A stretch of DNA of 59,738 nucleotides from Chloroflexia bacterium (GCA_030431755.1 JAUIIK010000011.1:1-59738); one strand, 5' to 3'. Shown: positions 8,654 through 19,583, numbered from the stretch's first letter. The notes: generated from the sequence alone by a model not told the origin. Program-made: numbers and translations.

Positions 8654-9886
8654 CTACACGCCGGGAAGGACGCGCGCGAAGCGGCGACGGCCAGCCTGGA
8701 GGACAATGGGCGTGTCGAAGGTCAGTTCGGCGTCGGTGTCTTCGACGCGCTCGCCGTCGATACGGACGCCGCCCTGCTGAACGAGCCGCCGAGCTTCGTT
8801 GTTGCTGCCGGCGAATCCTACTGCACGGAGGAGGGCAACGATGGTCGCGGGGTACGCAACGCTGAATTCCTCGATGTCGTCCGGGACCTGCCCTTGCTGA
8901 AACACGCGCTGGAACGCCTGTCGCGCGCCGTCTGCGGCAGCCTCGCCGTGGTAAGTGGCAACGACGCTTGCCGCCATCTTGTCTTTGATGTCGCGCGGGT
9001 GGCCGGTGCCGTCGGCGAGGCTCGTCCGGAGCGTATCGATCTCGCTCGCTGGGAGGTTGGCGGCCAGGATGAGGTACTCGTCGAGCGCGGTGTCGGGAAT
9101 TGACATAAGTTTGCCGTACATGTCGTTTGGTTCATCGGTCACGCCAACGTAGTTGTCGAGGCTCTTCGACATCTTCTGTACGCCGTCGGTGCCCGCCAGG
9201 ATCGGGACGGTGAGAATGTCCTGCGGTTTCTGATCCATCTCGCGCTGGATATCGCGGCCAACGAGCAGGTTGAAGGTCTGGTCGGTGCCGCCCATCTCGA
9301 CGTCGGCGTGGACCGCAACAGAATCGTAGGCCTGCATCAGCGGGTAGAGGAACTCGACGATGCCGATGGGCGACTCGGACTCGAAGCGCGTGCGGAAGTC
9401 CTCGCGGGCCATCATCTGCGCGACGGTGAACTTGCTCGTCAGCCGCAGCACGTCGGCCAGGTCGAAGTCGCCGAACCAGCTCGACTGCCAGGCAATCTCA
9501 ACCTTTTCCGGGTTGTCATCGACGACCTTGAAAAACTGATCGAGGTAGGTCTGGGCGTTAGCCTGGACTTCCTCGGCCGTGAGCATCCGGCGCTGCGCCG
9601 AACGGCCGGAGGGATCGCCAATCTGGGCCGTCCAGTCGCCGACGATGATGACGATCTTGTGGCCGAGATCCTGAAACTCGCGGAGCTTGCGCATACCGAC
9701 GGCGTGGCCAATGTGGATATCCGGCGCGCTTGGATCGAATCCCATCTTGACCCGCAGCTGCCGGCCGGAGCGCAGCTTGCGCTCCATGCTCTCCCGCACC
9801 TGCACGGTCACTGTGCCGGTGTTCAGCACGCGTTGAATGCGTTCCTCGTCGGTGACGATCTCCGGGGTGTTGCCCTGGCTGTTCAT
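8654..9886 (-). CDS. tyrS: Tyrosyl-tRNA synthetase
   Basis: Charges tRNA-Tyr with tyrosine. The 410-residue class Ic synthetase shows HIGH (in PDIHIGHAVG, near residue 57), KMSKS (GVQKMSKSLDN), an alpha-helical anticodon-binding middle, and a C-terminal S4 RNA-binding domain (SNNEARRLVQQGGVRIDG). The start overlaps the ribF stop by four bases (ATGA). It is the last protein gene of the nusA operon, an unusual place for tyrS. No T-box leader is present, as expected inside an operon. Confidence 0.97.
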   Translation of the reverse strand: MNSQGNTPEIVTDEERIQRVLNTGTVTVQVRESMERKLRSGRQLRVKMGFDPSAPDIHIGHAVGMRKLREFQDLGHKIVIIVGDWTAQIGDPSGRSAQRRMLTAEEVQANAQTYLDQFFKVVDDNPEKVEIAWQSSWFGDFDLADVLRLTSKFTVAQMMAREDFRTRFESESPIGIVEFLYPLMQAYDSVAVHADVEMGGTDQTFNLLVGRDIQREMDQKPQDILTVPILAGTDGVQKMSKSLDNYVGVTDEPNDMYGKLMSIPDTALDEYLILAANLPASEIDTLRTSLADGTGHPRDIKDKMAASVVATYHGEAAADGARQAFQRVFQQGQVPDDIEEFSVAYPATIVALLRAVGFAGSNNEARRLVQQGGVRIDGERVEDTDAELTFDTPIVLQAGRRRFARVLPGV

Positions 9887-10857
9887 CGCGCTTCACTCCA
9901 CTCAGGTTCCGGGCCGCGCTCGCGTAGTATCTCGCGGGTGGCGATTTCGTCCCGGCGTATCTGGTCGAGCAGCGCCTCGACCGACTCAAACTTCTCGTCA
10001 CCCCGTATGCGGGAGACGAATTCAATCTCGATGTTGCGCGCATAGAGGTCGCCGTCGAAGTCGAGGATGTGCGCCTCGACGGTGCGGTCGCGCGGCTCGA
10101 ACGTGGGGCTGGTGCCAATGTAAATCAAGCCCTGACGCGGGTCCTGGCGGCCATTGAGGATATGGACGTAGGCGGAGTAGATGCCGCTGTCAGGCACGAG
10201 GAGCTCGCCGACGACCATCAGATTGGCTGTCGGGTAGCCGAGCTCGCGGCCACGGGCGAAGCCCCGTTCGACGACACCACGCAGACGAAAGCGCCGCCCG
10301 AGCAGCTCTTCGGCCGCCGAGACATCGCCGGTCGAGATTGCTTCGCGAACGCGGGAGCTGCTCACAACCTGGCCACTATCTTCGAGACGCTGGAGAATCG
10401 TTGCCTTGAAGCCGTGTTCGCGGGCGAATTGCTCGATGAATGCGCTGTCGCCGGCGCGTCCGCGACCAAAACGGAACCCGTCGCCAACGATGATCTCGCG
10501 CGGTTGCACGCGCTCGTGGATGAGCGTCAGAAACTCCTCCGCTGTCAGTGATGCGAACTCCTGCTCGAAGGGCACAACGACGACGTCATCGACTCCACAG
10601 CGCCGGATTGCCTGGACCTTGAGCGTTGGAAGCGAGATGCGTGGCATCGGGTGTTCCGGGCGTAGAACCGAGACGGGATGTGGCTCGAAGGTAACGACAA
10701 GCGGCCGGACGCCGAGCTCACGGGCACTGTCGACGACGAGCGCGAGCAGCATCTGGTGGCCGCGATGGACGCCGTCGAAGTTGCCGATGGTCACCACCGA
10801 AGGCGCGTCGCCGACCGCCGTAAATCGTTCGATGACGTGAGCCGGAACCGTGCTCAT
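9883..10857 (-). CDS. ribF: Bifunctional riboflavin kinase / FAD synthetase
   Basis: Makes FMN from riboflavin and then FAD from FMN. The N-terminal adenylyltransferase domain has GNFDGVHRGHQ, GDGFRFGRGRAGD and SSSRVREAI; the C-terminal kinase domain has GFARGRELGYPTANL. The ATG at 10857 gives 324 residues. An in-frame TTG at 10872, directly after the truB stop, would add five residues and cannot be excluded. The position after truB is a common bacterial arrangement (truB-ribF). Confidence 0.95.
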   Translation of the reverse strand: MSTVPAHVIERFTAVGDAPSVVTIGNFDGVHRGHQMLLALVVDSARELGVRPLVVTFEPHPVSVLRPEHPMPRISLPTLKVQAIRRCGVDDVVVVPFEQEFASLTAEEFLTLIHERVQPREIIVGDGFRFGRGRAGDSAFIEQFAREHGFKATILQRLEDSGQVVSSSRVREAISTGDVSAAEELLGRRFRLRGVVERGFARGRELGYPTANLMVVGELLVPDSGIYSAYVHILNGRQDPRQGLIYIGTSPTFEPRDRTVEAHILDFDGDLYARNIEIEFVSRIRGDEKFESVEALLDQIRRDEIATREILRERGPEPEWSEAR

Positions 10858-10872
10858 CAGTCGCGAGGCCAA

Positions 10873-11793
10873 TCAGTCTGCATGAAAAACGAGCACCGGA
10901 CGGAGCTCGTTCTCTGTCTCGAATCTTCCCAGGCCGGCGAAGTTGCCGCTGGCCGCGTACACGCGCACTGGCGTGTTCGTCGCTGCGGGTGGCGCACTGA
11001 GGCCGTCCCGAAGCGACTGGCCATGATACCACGCTGTCGTCTGGCGTTCGGTGAGGCTGATCGGATCGAACTCCATCACCGCCGCGTCGGGCGGTCGCGC
11101 GAGCGCCGGCCACAGCTCGCGGAAGTTGTCGCGGGTAAGCTGGTCGAGTTCCACCGCATCGCTGACTTCGAAGGAGCCCGAAGCGGTTCGTCGTAGCACT
11201 TCACAGTAGGCGTAGGTTCCAAGGGCGCGGCCAATGTCCCGCGCCAGCGACCGGATGTAGGTCCCGGTCGAGCAGCGCACGCGCAGTCCGAGATCTGGTG
11301 GCGTATAGTGCGCGATGGCGAGTTCGTGGATGGTCACCGCGCGCGTGGGTAGGTCGAACGCTTCGCCGGCCCGGGCACGCTCATAGGCACGCTTGCCATC
11401 GACGTGGACCGCCGAGTGCGCTGGCGGGATCTGGTCAATCTCGCCGGTGAAGCCTGCAAGGACCGCCACAACGGCGTCTCGAGAGGGCCAGGCGTTGATA
11501 TCGGCTGTGGAAGTTACCGTGCCTTCGGTGTCATGTGTATCAGTCTCTGCACCAAGCCGTAGCGTCGTCTCGTAGGTCTTGGCGGTGTTCTGGACATATT
11601 GGATGAGCCGGGTCGCCCTGCCGACGCCGACGATGAGCAGCCCGGTCGCGAAGGGGTCGAGCGTACCGGCGTGACCGACGCGGCGGATGCCGGAGAGGGA
11701 ACGCACGCGGGCGACGACGTCATGCGATGTCCAACCGGCCGGCTTGTCGATTGCGAGGAAGCCGGCGAGATCGCTAGCCCGCCTGCGCGGCAT
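10873..11793 (-). CDS. truB: tRNA pseudouridine(55) synthase
   Basis: Converts U55 of the tRNA T loop to pseudouridine. TruB motifs: DKPAGWTSHDVV at the N-terminus, catalytic Asp in GHAGTLDPFATG, YETTLRLG, then GTYIRSLARDIG; a PUA-like tail follows. The frame is open to 11949, but the conserved N-terminus begins at MPRRRASDLAGFLAIDKP, so the ATG at 11793 is used (306 residues). This overlaps the nrnA 3' end by 20 bases and indicates translational coupling. Confidence 0.94.
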   Translation of the reverse strand: MPRRRASDLAGFLAIDKPAGWTSHDVVARVRSLSGIRRVGHAGTLDPFATGLLIVGVGRATRLIQYVQNTAKTYETTLRLGAETDTHDTEGTVTSTADINAWPSRDAVVAVLAGFTGEIDQIPPAHSAVHVDGKRAYERARAGEAFDLPTRAVTIHELAIAHYTPPDLGLRVRCSTGTYIRSLARDIGRALGTYAYCEVLRRTASGSFEVSDAVELDQLTRDNFRELWPALARPPDAAVMEFDPISLTERQTTAWYHGQSLRDGLSAPPAATNTPVRVYAASGNFAGLGRFETENELRPVLVFHAD

Positions 11794-12829
11794 GTTCCGG
11801 CCGTGATCCAGCGTCGTCCGGTAGCTTGTCGAGTTCGCCGGCGATGTATGCCAGGAACTCGTCGACCGGCTCGCGGCCCGGCTCCAGCCGGCAGCCGGCG
11901 GCCCGTGGGTGCCCGCCGCCGCCAAAGTGACCGGCAAGCTGGGAGACATCGACAGCGGCCGTCGTCGAACGCAGGCTCACCCGCCAACCGTCGGAGGTCT
12001 CCTGAATCAGGGTCGCTGCGAACGCGCCTTCGACGCCGGCCAGGAAGTTCACGAGGCCCTCTGTCTCGGACGACTCCGCGCCCGTGCGTTCGAGCATGTC
12101 GTTGGTGACGATTGACCAGACGAGCCGGCCCTGCCAGCTGGCGCGCGCCTGGACCTCGCCCCACAGGTGGGCGGTGGACATCGGCTTCTTGCGGAAGAGC
12201 TTATCGACGATGAGATCCAGGTAGGCGCCCGCCTCGTAGAGATCGGCGCAGGCGCGCATCGTGGCCGGTGTCGTGCTGGGCGTCTTGAGGCCGAGCGTGT
12301 CGCCGTATGCGCCGGCCATGAGCGCCGTCGCGAGGTCAGGCGCAATCGGGAGCTCCAGGGCGTCGAAGACATGCACAAGGATTTCGCAGGTCGCTGCCGC
12401 ATCCGGCACGACCAGATTCAAGTTGCCGAAGCGCGTATTGGTGACATGATGATCGATATTGATTGTCGTGCAGGCGTCCTTGCGGCTCTCAAAGGTCTTG
12501 GAGAATGCCCCGGCCCGATGCTCGTCGGCGCAGTCCACGAAGATGACGAGATCCGCGCTCAAGATCGGCGTTGTGTCGTTCTCGATGAGTTGGCGGTCAG
12601 GATCGATGAACTCCAGCGTCGGCGGCAATTCGTAGTCTCCGGCGCGGGTAGCAACGGGTTCACGGCCAAGCGCCCGGCAGATGTTCAGCAGCCCAATGGC
12701 AGATCCGACAGCATCGGCGTCGACGCGGGCGTGGGTTGCAATCGCAATGCGCTGCGCTGCCTTGATTGCCGTTCGCATGTCGTTCGCGAGGCGCGGGATA
12801 TCGGCGAAGGTCTCGTGTCGGGTATTCAA
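11774..12829 (-). CDS. nrnA: DHH-family phosphoesterase, NrnA-like (nanoRNase / pAp phosphatase)
   Basis: Degrades very short RNA oligomers and, in characterised homologues, 3'-phosphoadenosine 5'-phosphate. DHH-family motifs: HARVDADAVGSAIGL (usual D-x-D with one substitution in the HxDxD context), VDCAD, the namesake DHH in NIDHHVTNT near residue 120, and the C-terminal DHHA1 motif GGGGHPRAAG. 351 residues is a normal length. It lies between rbfA and truB, the usual place for nrnA in Gram-positive-type nusA/infB operons. Confidence 0.92.
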   Translation of the reverse strand: MNTRHETFADIPRLANDMRTAIKAAQRIAIATHARVDADAVGSAIGLLNICRALGREPVATRAGDYELPPTLEFIDPDRQLIENDTTPILSADLVIFVDCADEHRAGAFSKTFESRKDACTTINIDHHVTNTRFGNLNLVVPDAAATCEILVHVFDALELPIAPDLATALMAGAYGDTLGLKTPSTTPATMRACADLYEAGAYLDLIVDKLFRKKPMSTAHLWGEVQARASWQGRLVWSIVTNDMLERTGAESSETEGLVNFLAGVEGAFAATLIQETSDGWRVSLRSTTAAVDVSQLAGHFGGGGHPRAAGCRLEPGREPVDEFLAYIAGELDKLPDDAGSRPEHAAQAG

Positions 12830-12855
12830 CGTGCCTCCAGGATAGTCGGCCAGCG

Positions 12856-13224
12856 CTACTCGCCTGGCTCTTCAGACTCAGTCTCGGCTTGGACTTCGGC
12901 GAGAATCCGGGAGACCTGCTCCGCATGCTCCATCGAGCGGTCGAGCACGAAGCGCAGCCGTGGGATGGTCCGCAACGACAAGCGCGGGGCAAGCTGCCGG
13001 CGGATATAGCCGCTGGCGTGTTCGAGCCCCTCGATTGTCGCTTCGCGTTCTTCCTGGCTGCCGAAGACGCTGACGAAGACGCGCGCAAAGCTCATGTCCG
13101 GCGCAACTTCAACCCGCAGGATGCTCGCGAACCCGAGACGCGGGTCTTTGAGCTCCTGCTGGATGATCTGGCTCAGCTCCTCGCGGAGAATCGAGCCAAC
13201 CTGTCTTCGGCGTCTTGCGCTCAC
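12856..13224 (-). CDS. rbfA: 30S ribosome-binding factor A
   Basis: Small KH-like protein needed for late 16S rRNA processing and 30S maturation, important in the cold. 122 residues starting from GTG at 13224. The conserved body includes LREELSQIIQQELKDPRLG, SFARVFVSVFG and RLSLRTIPRLRFVLD. The longer open frame to 13449 lies inside infB and is not homologous. The infB stop and rbfA start share one base (TAGTG), so translation is coupled. The C-terminus is acidic. Confidence 0.93.
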   Translation of the reverse strand: MSARRRRQVGSILREELSQIIQQELKDPRLGFASILRVEVAPDMSFARVFVSVFGSQEEREATIEGLEHASGYIRRQLAPRLSLRTIPRLRFVLDRSMEHAEQVSRILAEVQAETESEEPGE

Positions 13225-15089
13225 TAGGCCCGGCTGATTTCCTCGATGCGGTAGACCTCGATGAGGTCCCCGACTTCGACTTCGTTGTACCCATCGAGCG
13301 TCAGCCCGCACTCGTAGCCGGATGTGACTTCGCGGACATCGTCTTTGAAGCGCTTGAGCGTGGCGATTGTCGTATCGGCGATCACCGCGCCGTTGCGTAG
13401 CAGCCGCGCCTGGGCATTGCGGGTGATGCGGCCGTCGGTGATATAGCACCCGGCGACGGTCACACGGTTTGGCAGCCGGAACGTGTCGCGCACTTCGGCG
13501 TAGCCGTCGGTGACCTCGCGCCGCTCCGGATCGAGCAGGCCGCGCATCGCCGCGCTGATGTCTTCAGTCAGATGGTAGATGACGTCATAGAAGCGGATGT
13601 CGATGTTCTCGGCGTCGGCCAGCCGCGAGCCGGCCGGGTCCGGGCGCACATTGAAGCCAATGATGATCGCGCCCGATGCGACGGCGAGATTGACGTCGGA
13701 TTCGGAGATTGCGCCGGTGCCGGTGTGGACGATGGTCAGCGCGACTTCGTCGATGCTCTCGGCGACCTTGGCGAGGCTACCGGTGACTGCTCCGAGTGAA
13801 CCGGTGCTTTCTGCCTTGACGACGAGCAGCAACTCCTTCGAGCCGCCTTCCTGCACCTGTGTGTAGAAGTCGTCGAGGTTGACGCGAGTCTGGCTCATCG
13901 TCTCAGCGCGAGCCGTGCTGCGCTCTTCAGCCATGTCGCGCGCTGTGCGCTCGTCAGCCACAACCTCGAAGATGTCACCGGCTTCTGGGAGCTCAAAGAG
14001 CCCGAAGACCTTGACCGGCGTCGACGGACCGGCTTCTTCGACCTCGTTGCCGTGATCGTCGACCATCGCTCGGATGCGGCCATAGGTCGCGCCGGCGACG
14101 GCGATATCGCGGACGTGAAGCGTGCCGGCCTGCACGAGCACCGTCGCGGCAACGCCACGCGAGCGCTCCAGCTCGGCTTCGATGATGACGCCGATGGCGT
14201 CGCGGTCGGCGTTCGTCCGTAGCTCCTGCAGGTCCGCCACGAGCAGGATCATCTCGAGCAGTTCATCAATGCCGGTATTGGCCTTCGCCGAGAGCTCGAC
14301 GGTTGGCACGTCGCCGCCGTAGTCCTCGGGGATGACGTCGACCTCGGAGAGCTGCTGCTTGACGTAGAGCGGATTGGCGGATTCGAGGTCCATCTTGTTG
14401 ATGGCCACGATGATCGGAACGCCGGCAGCCTTGGCGTGGGCGATGGCCTCGCGTGTCTGCGGCATGACGCCGTCATCGGCCGCGACGACGAGGATCGCGA
14501 TATCGGTCGCTTGAGCGCCACGGGCACGCATGGCCGAGAAGGCTTCGTGGCCGGGTGTGTCCAGGAAGGTGATCTTGCGGTTGTCGATCTCGACCTGATA
14601 CGCGCCGATGCGTTGAGTAATGCCGCCGGCCTCGGTGCCCTCGACGCGCGACTCGCGGATAGCGTCGAGCAGCGCGGTCTTGCCGTGGTCGACGTGCCCC
14701 ATGATCGTGACGATGGGCGGGCGTTCGATGGCTTCGTCCGAAGAGGCGCTTTCGATCAGCGCTTCCTCGAAGGCATCGCGGCCGTCTTCGTCCGAGCCCT
14801 CGGCGGGCAGCGGGACAGCGCCGAAGCTCTCGGCGACCTTGGCGGCTGCGTCGTAGTCGATCTGCTGATTGATCGTCGCCATCACGCCATCGGTCATCAG
14901 TTCTTTGATGACATCAACGGCCGAGCGCTGGAGTAGTTCCCCAAGCTCTCCGACGGTGATTGCTGATCCGATTGCAATGGGTTCGTCGTAGGTCGGCTCG
15001 ATCGTCGCGACCTGTTGTTCGCGCTCCGTGTTTTGATCGCGCCGTCTACGGCGCCGGCCGCGTGACCGGCCTCTGCTGGATGCACTCAT
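13224..15089 (-). CDS. infB: Translation initiation factor IF-2
   Basis: GTPase that delivers fMet-tRNA to the 30S subunit and promotes subunit joining. 621 residues is short for IF-2: an Arg-rich N-terminal tail, a single IF2-N-like domain ([19 protein letters not shown]), then the G domain with [20 protein letters not shown] and SAK, followed by the beta-barrel and IF2-C domains. The long N-terminal region of enterobacterial IF-2 is missing, as in several Gram-positive and deep-branching bacteria. GGAGGG precedes the ATG, which overlaps the ylxR stop (ATGA). Confidence 0.97.
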   Translation of the reverse strand: MSASSRGRSRGRRRRRRDQNTEREQQVATIEPTYDEPIAIGSAITVGELGELLQRSAVDVIKELMTDGVMATINQQIDYDAAAKVAESFGAVPLPAEGSDEDGRDAFEEALIESASSDEAIERPPIVTIMGHVDHGKTALLDAIRESRVEGTEAGGITQRIGAYQVEIDNRKITFLDTPGHEAFSAMRARGAQATDIAILVVAADDGVMPQTREAIAHAKAAGVPIIVAINKMDLESANPLYVKQQLSEVDVIPEDYGGDVPTVELSAKANTGIDELLEMILLVADLQELRTNADRDAIGVIIEAELERSRGVAATVLVQAGTLHVRDIAVAGATYGRIRAMVDDHGNEVEEAGPSTPVKVFGLFELPEAGDIFEVVADERTARDMAEERSTARAETMSQTRVNLDDFYTQVQEGGSKELLLVVKAESTGSLGAVTGSLAKVAESIDEVALTIVHTGTGAISESDVNLAVASGAIIIGFNVRPDPAGSRLADAENIDIRFYDVIYHLTEDISAAMRGLLDPERREVTDGYAEVRDTFRLPNRVTVAGCYITDGRITRNAQARLLRNGAVIADTTIATLKRFKDDVREVTSGYECGLTLDGYNEVEVGDLIEVYRIEEISRA

Positions 15090-15454
15090 GTGTTGTTCCC
15101 TCCACTAGCCCTGTCGTTGCGCGCTTGATCTTCATCGTCGGGGGGAAAGTGCGTGCGCGCGTAAGTCCACAACCGCTCCCGATCTGTCTCGCTTAACTCT
15201 ACTTTCAATGCCTTCGCAATAGCGCCGCTTTCGAGCGCGGCGGCCCAGCAGCCACGCGAGCGGTGCAAATACGCGCCTCTGCCGTTTGCCTTGCCGGTCA
15301 GGTCGATCTCAACGGCACGCTCATGCGTGCGCACGAGCCGGATGTACTCGCGCTTGGCGTCAACTTCCCGGCAGGCGACGCACGTGCGCTGCGGGATGTG
15401 GCGTGGTCGTGAGCGCCTCCGACGCTTGCCGTCGGGGGCCGTCTGGGCCGCCAA
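15086..15454 (-). CDS. ylxR: YlxR/RnpM-family RNA-binding protein
   Basis: DUF448 protein, 122 residues, with the conserved PQRTCVACR motif, KREYIRLVR, and GRGAYLHRS. The family occurs between nusA and infB in many bacteria. A Bacillus homologue was recently named RnpM for binding RNase P RNA, so a role in RNA metabolism is expected but not shown here. The Arg/Lys-rich N-terminus would favour RNA binding. The stop overlaps the infB start by four bases. Confidence 0.93.
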   Translation of the reverse strand: MAAQTAPDGKRRRRSRPRHIPQRTCVACREVDAKREYIRLVRTHERAVEIDLTGKANGRGAYLHRSRGCWAAALESGAIAKALKVELSETDRERLWTYARTHFPPDDEDQARNDRASGGNNT

Positions 15455-15481
15455 ACTGCTGGCTCCGTTTCATCGCTCGAT

Positions 15482-16852
15482 CTAGTCGGCCGGGTCGAGC
15501 ACCATCTCGTCATACAGCGGCAGCATCTCGCCCGACTCGAAATCGAAGCGCGCGCGCAGGTCGCGGTTGTAATGGACGTGGACGATATCCTCGACAACCT
15601 CGACGTCGACGCTCATCCCGATCAGGTCATCCGGCAATGGGCCGAAATCCTTCTCGATATGGGTGAATGTGCCATCCGGGCGGACCAGCCGCGGCTGGCG
15701 GCCCTGGATGAAGAAGTCCTGCTCGGCGCGGACGGCGGCGAGCGCCTCCTGGGCCTGGCGCAAGAAATCGTCTTCGTCGCCGTCGACGGAGCGCAGCGAT
15801 TCCGGGTCTTTGACATCAATCCGCCAGCCGGTCAGCTTGTAGGCCAACCGCGCATTCTGCCCGTCTTTGCCGATAGCCAGTGACATCTGGTCGTTCGGGA
15901 CGATGACGCGGGCGACTTTCTGCTCGCCGTCTTCGATGAGCTGGACGCTAATAGGTTTGGCCGGCGACAGCGCGTTCGAGATAAAGGTCTGGATATCCGG
16001 CGAGTACTCGATGACGTCGATCTTCTCGCCCTGGAGCTCATCGACGATGTTGGTGATGCGCACGCCGCGAATACCGACACAGGAGCCGACAGGGTCGACG
16101 TTATCCTGACGGGCGGCGACTGCCACTTTGCTGCGGAGGCCTGGCTCGCGGGCAATAGCCTCGATCTCGACCGCGCCGGAATGCACCTCCGGCACTTCCA
16201 GCTCGAACAGGCGTTTGATCAACGCGCCGTGCGTCCTGCTCACGATGAGCTGCGGTCCGCGAGATTCGCTGTTGACTTCCTTGAGGTAGACCTTGAGGCG
16301 CTGGCCGGGTGAATAGCGCTCATTTGGCACCTGTTCGCGGGCCGGCATGATCGCCTCGGCCTTGCCGCCGAGCTCGACGATGACGGCGCGTCGGTCCGCG
16401 CGCTGGATCAGGCCCGTCAGCACCTCACCGACACGATCTTTGAACTCCTCGTAGACCGTCTCGCGCTCGTAGTCGCGAATCCGCTGGAGGATGACCTGCT
16501 TCGCTGTCTGTGCCGCGATACGCCCGAAGTCCGGCGGCGTCTGGTCTGTCCGGTATTCCTTGCCCACGTACGCGTTCGTGTCGACCGTGAGAGCTGCTTC
16601 GAGAGGAAGGTCGCGCGTCTCATCCTCGATTGACTCGACGTCCTCGACGACGCGCTTCACTTCGATAATGCGAAACTCACCGGTGGTGGAGTCGACCGCG
16701 ACCTCGACGTATGTGTCGGGCGCGCCGCGTTGCTCGCGCTCGCGTCGGAAGACAGTCTTGAGCGCCTGTTCGAGCGCGGTCTGGACCGCTTCACGAGGAA
16801 TGCTCCGTTCGGCGGCGATTTGGGCGATGGCGGTGTACAGGTCACTTTTCAT
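15482..16852 (-). CDS. nusA: Transcription termination/antitermination factor NusA
   Basis: RNA polymerase-binding elongation factor controlling pausing, termination and antitermination. Domains in order: N-terminal RNAP-binding domain (to about 130), S1 (GEVLTGLIQRAD then AIMPAREQVPNERY), KH1 and KH2 (DPVGSCVGIRGVR; SLAIGKDGQNARLA). 456 residues. After KH2 there is a tail of about 100 residues that is not a typical acidic-repeat domain. A good AGGTGG site precedes the ATG. It heads the minus-strand operon: rimP, its usual upstream neighbour, is absent, and a terminator-like hairpin sits in the leader. Confidence 0.97.
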   Translation of the reverse strand: MKSDLYTAIAQIAAERSIPREAVQTALEQALKTVFRREREQRGAPDTYVEVAVDSTTGEFRIIEVKRVVEDVESIEDETRDLPLEAALTVDTNAYVGKEYRTDQTPPDFGRIAAQTAKQVILQRIRDYERETVYEEFKDRVGEVLTGLIQRADRRAVIVELGGKAEAIMPAREQVPNERYSPGQRLKVYLKEVNSESRGPQLIVSRTHGALIKRLFELEVPEVHSGAVEIEAIAREPGLRSKVAVAARQDNVDPVGSCVGIRGVRITNIVDELQGEKIDVIEYSPDIQTFISNALSPAKPISVQLIEDGEQKVARVIVPNDQMSLAIGKDGQNARLAYKLTGWRIDVKDPESLRSVDGDEDDFLRQAQEALAAVRAEQDFFIQGRQPRLVRPDGTFTHIEKDFGPLPDDLIGMSVDVEVVEDIVHVHYNRDLRARFDFESGEMLPLYDEMVLDPAD

Positions 16853-16913
16853 GGTCGGCCACCTCTCTGGGAATCCGGTTCAGGGCGTTTGCGGCTGGGC
16901 GTGCGCCCCGGAC

Positions 16914-16941
16914 AAAAAAACAAGTGGGCACTAGCCCACTT
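16914..16941 (-). terminator. Intrinsic terminator inside the nusA operon leader (candidate attenuator)
   Basis: On the minus strand a perfect 8-bp stem (16941-16934 with 16929-16922) and a 4-base loop are followed by G and seven T. No gene lies upstream on this strand: the next gene, yvcK, is divergent. The terminator therefore sits between the probable nusA promoter and nusA, about 60 bases before the start codon, where it can only control the operon itself. NusA-dependent attenuation of the nusA operon is reported in other bacteria. Confidence 0.85.
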
Positions 16942-16971
16942 TGCATTCGGGCACTGACTTCAGCGCCTTCG

Positions 16972-16980
16972 ATTCTACCA
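16972..16980 (-). promoter_or_regulatory. Extended -10 promoter of the nusA operon
   Basis: TGGTAGAAT on the minus strand is a TGn-extended -10 element, identical to that of the tRNA-Asn promoter at 31571-31579. No good -35 is visible. Transcription would start about 25 bases ahead of the leader terminator. Confidence 0.55.
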
Positions 16981-17054
16981 GAAATCTGCGCGTTCCGGCG
17001 CAGTTCGCCGCCCCGTTGACTGCCGCTTGTGGGCACGGGTTGCAGCGCCTCCCA

Positions 17055-17063
17055 TGCTATACT
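17055..17063 (+). promoter_or_regulatory. Extended -10 promoter of the yvcK-gap-pgk-tpiA operon
   Basis: TGCTATACT (TGn plus TATACT) lies 41 bases before the yvcK start. It is back to back with the nusA promoter. No clear -35. Confidence 0.6.
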
Positions 17064-17103
17064 CAAGCGCCCGAAGACGGTGTAGGAGGCGGGGCATCAC
17101 AGG

Positions 17104-18540
17104 ATGAGATACCGAACCTGGCTGCGGCCGGGGATGAGGGTGAAACGATGGATTATCGTCCTCTTCGGCGGCGTAGTCCTGACAAGCCTCGCGACCGCGA
17201 TGGGCCTCGCCTGGCTCTATCGAAACTACAGCGTGCCGGGGCAGTTCTCCAACGTCGTCTACTATGCGACACTGCAATTCATCGACCATCCCTACCGCGA
17301 GCTGCTGGTGATTGTGCCGGGCGCGGCGCTGCTCATCTGGGGCGTCCTGCAACTCTCCCGATCCCTCACCGGCCCGTTGATGGAATCACGCCCCGACGAG
17401 GGCGGGCTGGCGAAGATCATCGAGACACATCGGCTTGGCGAGAGCGAGCCGCGCCTCAAGATCGTGACCATCGGCGGCGGCACCGGCCTCTCAACGCTCT
17501 TGCGCGGTATCAAGCTCGAACCGGTTGCCATCACGGCGATCGTTACCGCCGGTGACGACGGCGGCTCGTCGGGCCGTTTGCGAACTGAGTTTAACGTGCC
17601 CGCGCCGGGTGACATTCGCAACTGCCTTGTGGCGCTGGCCGATTCCGAGACGTTGCTCGGCGACCTGTTCCAGTACCGCTTCGACGCAGAGGGTTCGAGC
17701 CTCGACGGCCATTCTTTCGGCAACCTGTTCATTACCGCGCTGGCGAAGGTGAGCGGCAGTTTCGAGCAAGCCATCATCGAGTCCGGGCGCGTGCTCAACA
17801 TCCGGGGCGCGGTCTATCCATCGTCCACCGAGAACATCGTCGTGGGCGCGGAGATGGCGGACGGCACTGTGTTGCGCGGCGAGACGACTATCGTCGATGC
17901 CAAGGCCGGCATCAATCGGGTCTTTCTCGATCCGCCGGATGCCGAAGCGTATCTACCGGCAGTCACGGCGATTCTGGAAGCCGACCTCGTCGTGCTTGGC
18001 CCGGGCAGCCTCTATACGTCGGTCATCCCGAATCTGCTGGTCGATGGGATTGCCCACGCATTGCGACACAGCACGGCGGAGAAAGTCTATGTCTGCAATG
18101 TCGCGACCCAGCCGGGGGAGACCGACGGCTACGATGTGGCGGATCATATCCGTGGCATTCAGCGCCAGCTTGGCGACCTGCCGATAGATCGGGTCATCGT
18201 CAACTCGAATCTCGAACCGTCCGCCGACGGCATCAAGCCGGAGTGGGGTGTCTCGGCCGTCCGGTTCAATGGGTTGGGCGACTTCGAAGGACAGCTGGTC
18301 GTGGAGCCGCGTGATGTCGTCAACCCCGACTTCCCGCTGCGGCATGACCCGCAGAAACTTGCCCGCGTGCTTGTCGAGCTCGCCCAGCGCTTCTCAGGTC
18401 CACCGAGACAACCGCCCGTCGCCACACAGTCACCTGCGGCCCAGCCGCGAAATGGCCGTGCGGTTCGCGTCGCGACCAATGGACATACGCCGGCCCGGGG
18501 CGGCACCCGGCAATCATCGCTTCCACATGCGGATGCTTAG
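17104..18540 (+). CDS. yvcK: YvcK-family gluconeogenesis factor with N-terminal membrane anchor
   Basis: YvcK/CofD-fold protein; homologues bind UDP-sugars and are needed for growth on gluconeogenic substrates and for normal cell shape. The core starts near residue 118 with [16 protein letters not shown], followed by [35 protein letters not shown] and [14 protein letters not shown]. Ahead of it are two predicted membrane segments (about 13-35 and 62-80), which Bacillus YvcK lacks. The C-terminal 60 residues are low-complexity. AGGAGG lies 14 bases before the ATG; the ATG at 17134 is an alternative. It leads the glycolytic genes, 23 bases from gap. Confidence 0.92.
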   Translation: MRYRTWLRPGMRVKRWIIVLFGGVVLTSLATAMGLAWLYRNYSVPGQFSNVVYYATLQFIDHPYRELLVIVPGAALLIWGVLQLSRSLTGPLMESRPDEGGLAKIIETHRLGESEPRLKIVTIGGGTGLSTLLRGIKLEPVAITAIVTAGDDGGSSGRLRTEFNVPAPGDIRNCLVALADSETLLGDLFQYRFDAEGSSLDGHSFGNLFITALAKVSGSFEQAIIESGRVLNIRGAVYPSSTENIVVGAEMADGTVLRGETTIVDAKAGINRVFLDPPDAEAYLPAVTAILEADLVVLGPGSLYTSVIPNLLVDGIAHALRHSTAEKVYVCNVATQPGETDGYDVADHIRGIQRQLGDLPIDRVIVNSNLEPSADGIKPEWGVSAVRFNGLGDFEGQLVVEPRDVVNPDFPLRHDPQKLARVLVELAQRFSGPPRQPPVATQSPAAQPRNGRAVRVATNGHTPARGGTRQSSLPHADA

Positions 18541-18563
18541 AGACGATCAGGAGAGAAGGGAAT

Positions 18564-19583
<1,020 letters not shown>

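Noticed and set aside
12167-13009. 280-codon plus-strand frame opposite nrnA/rbfA
   Set aside because: Shadow of two recognised genes.
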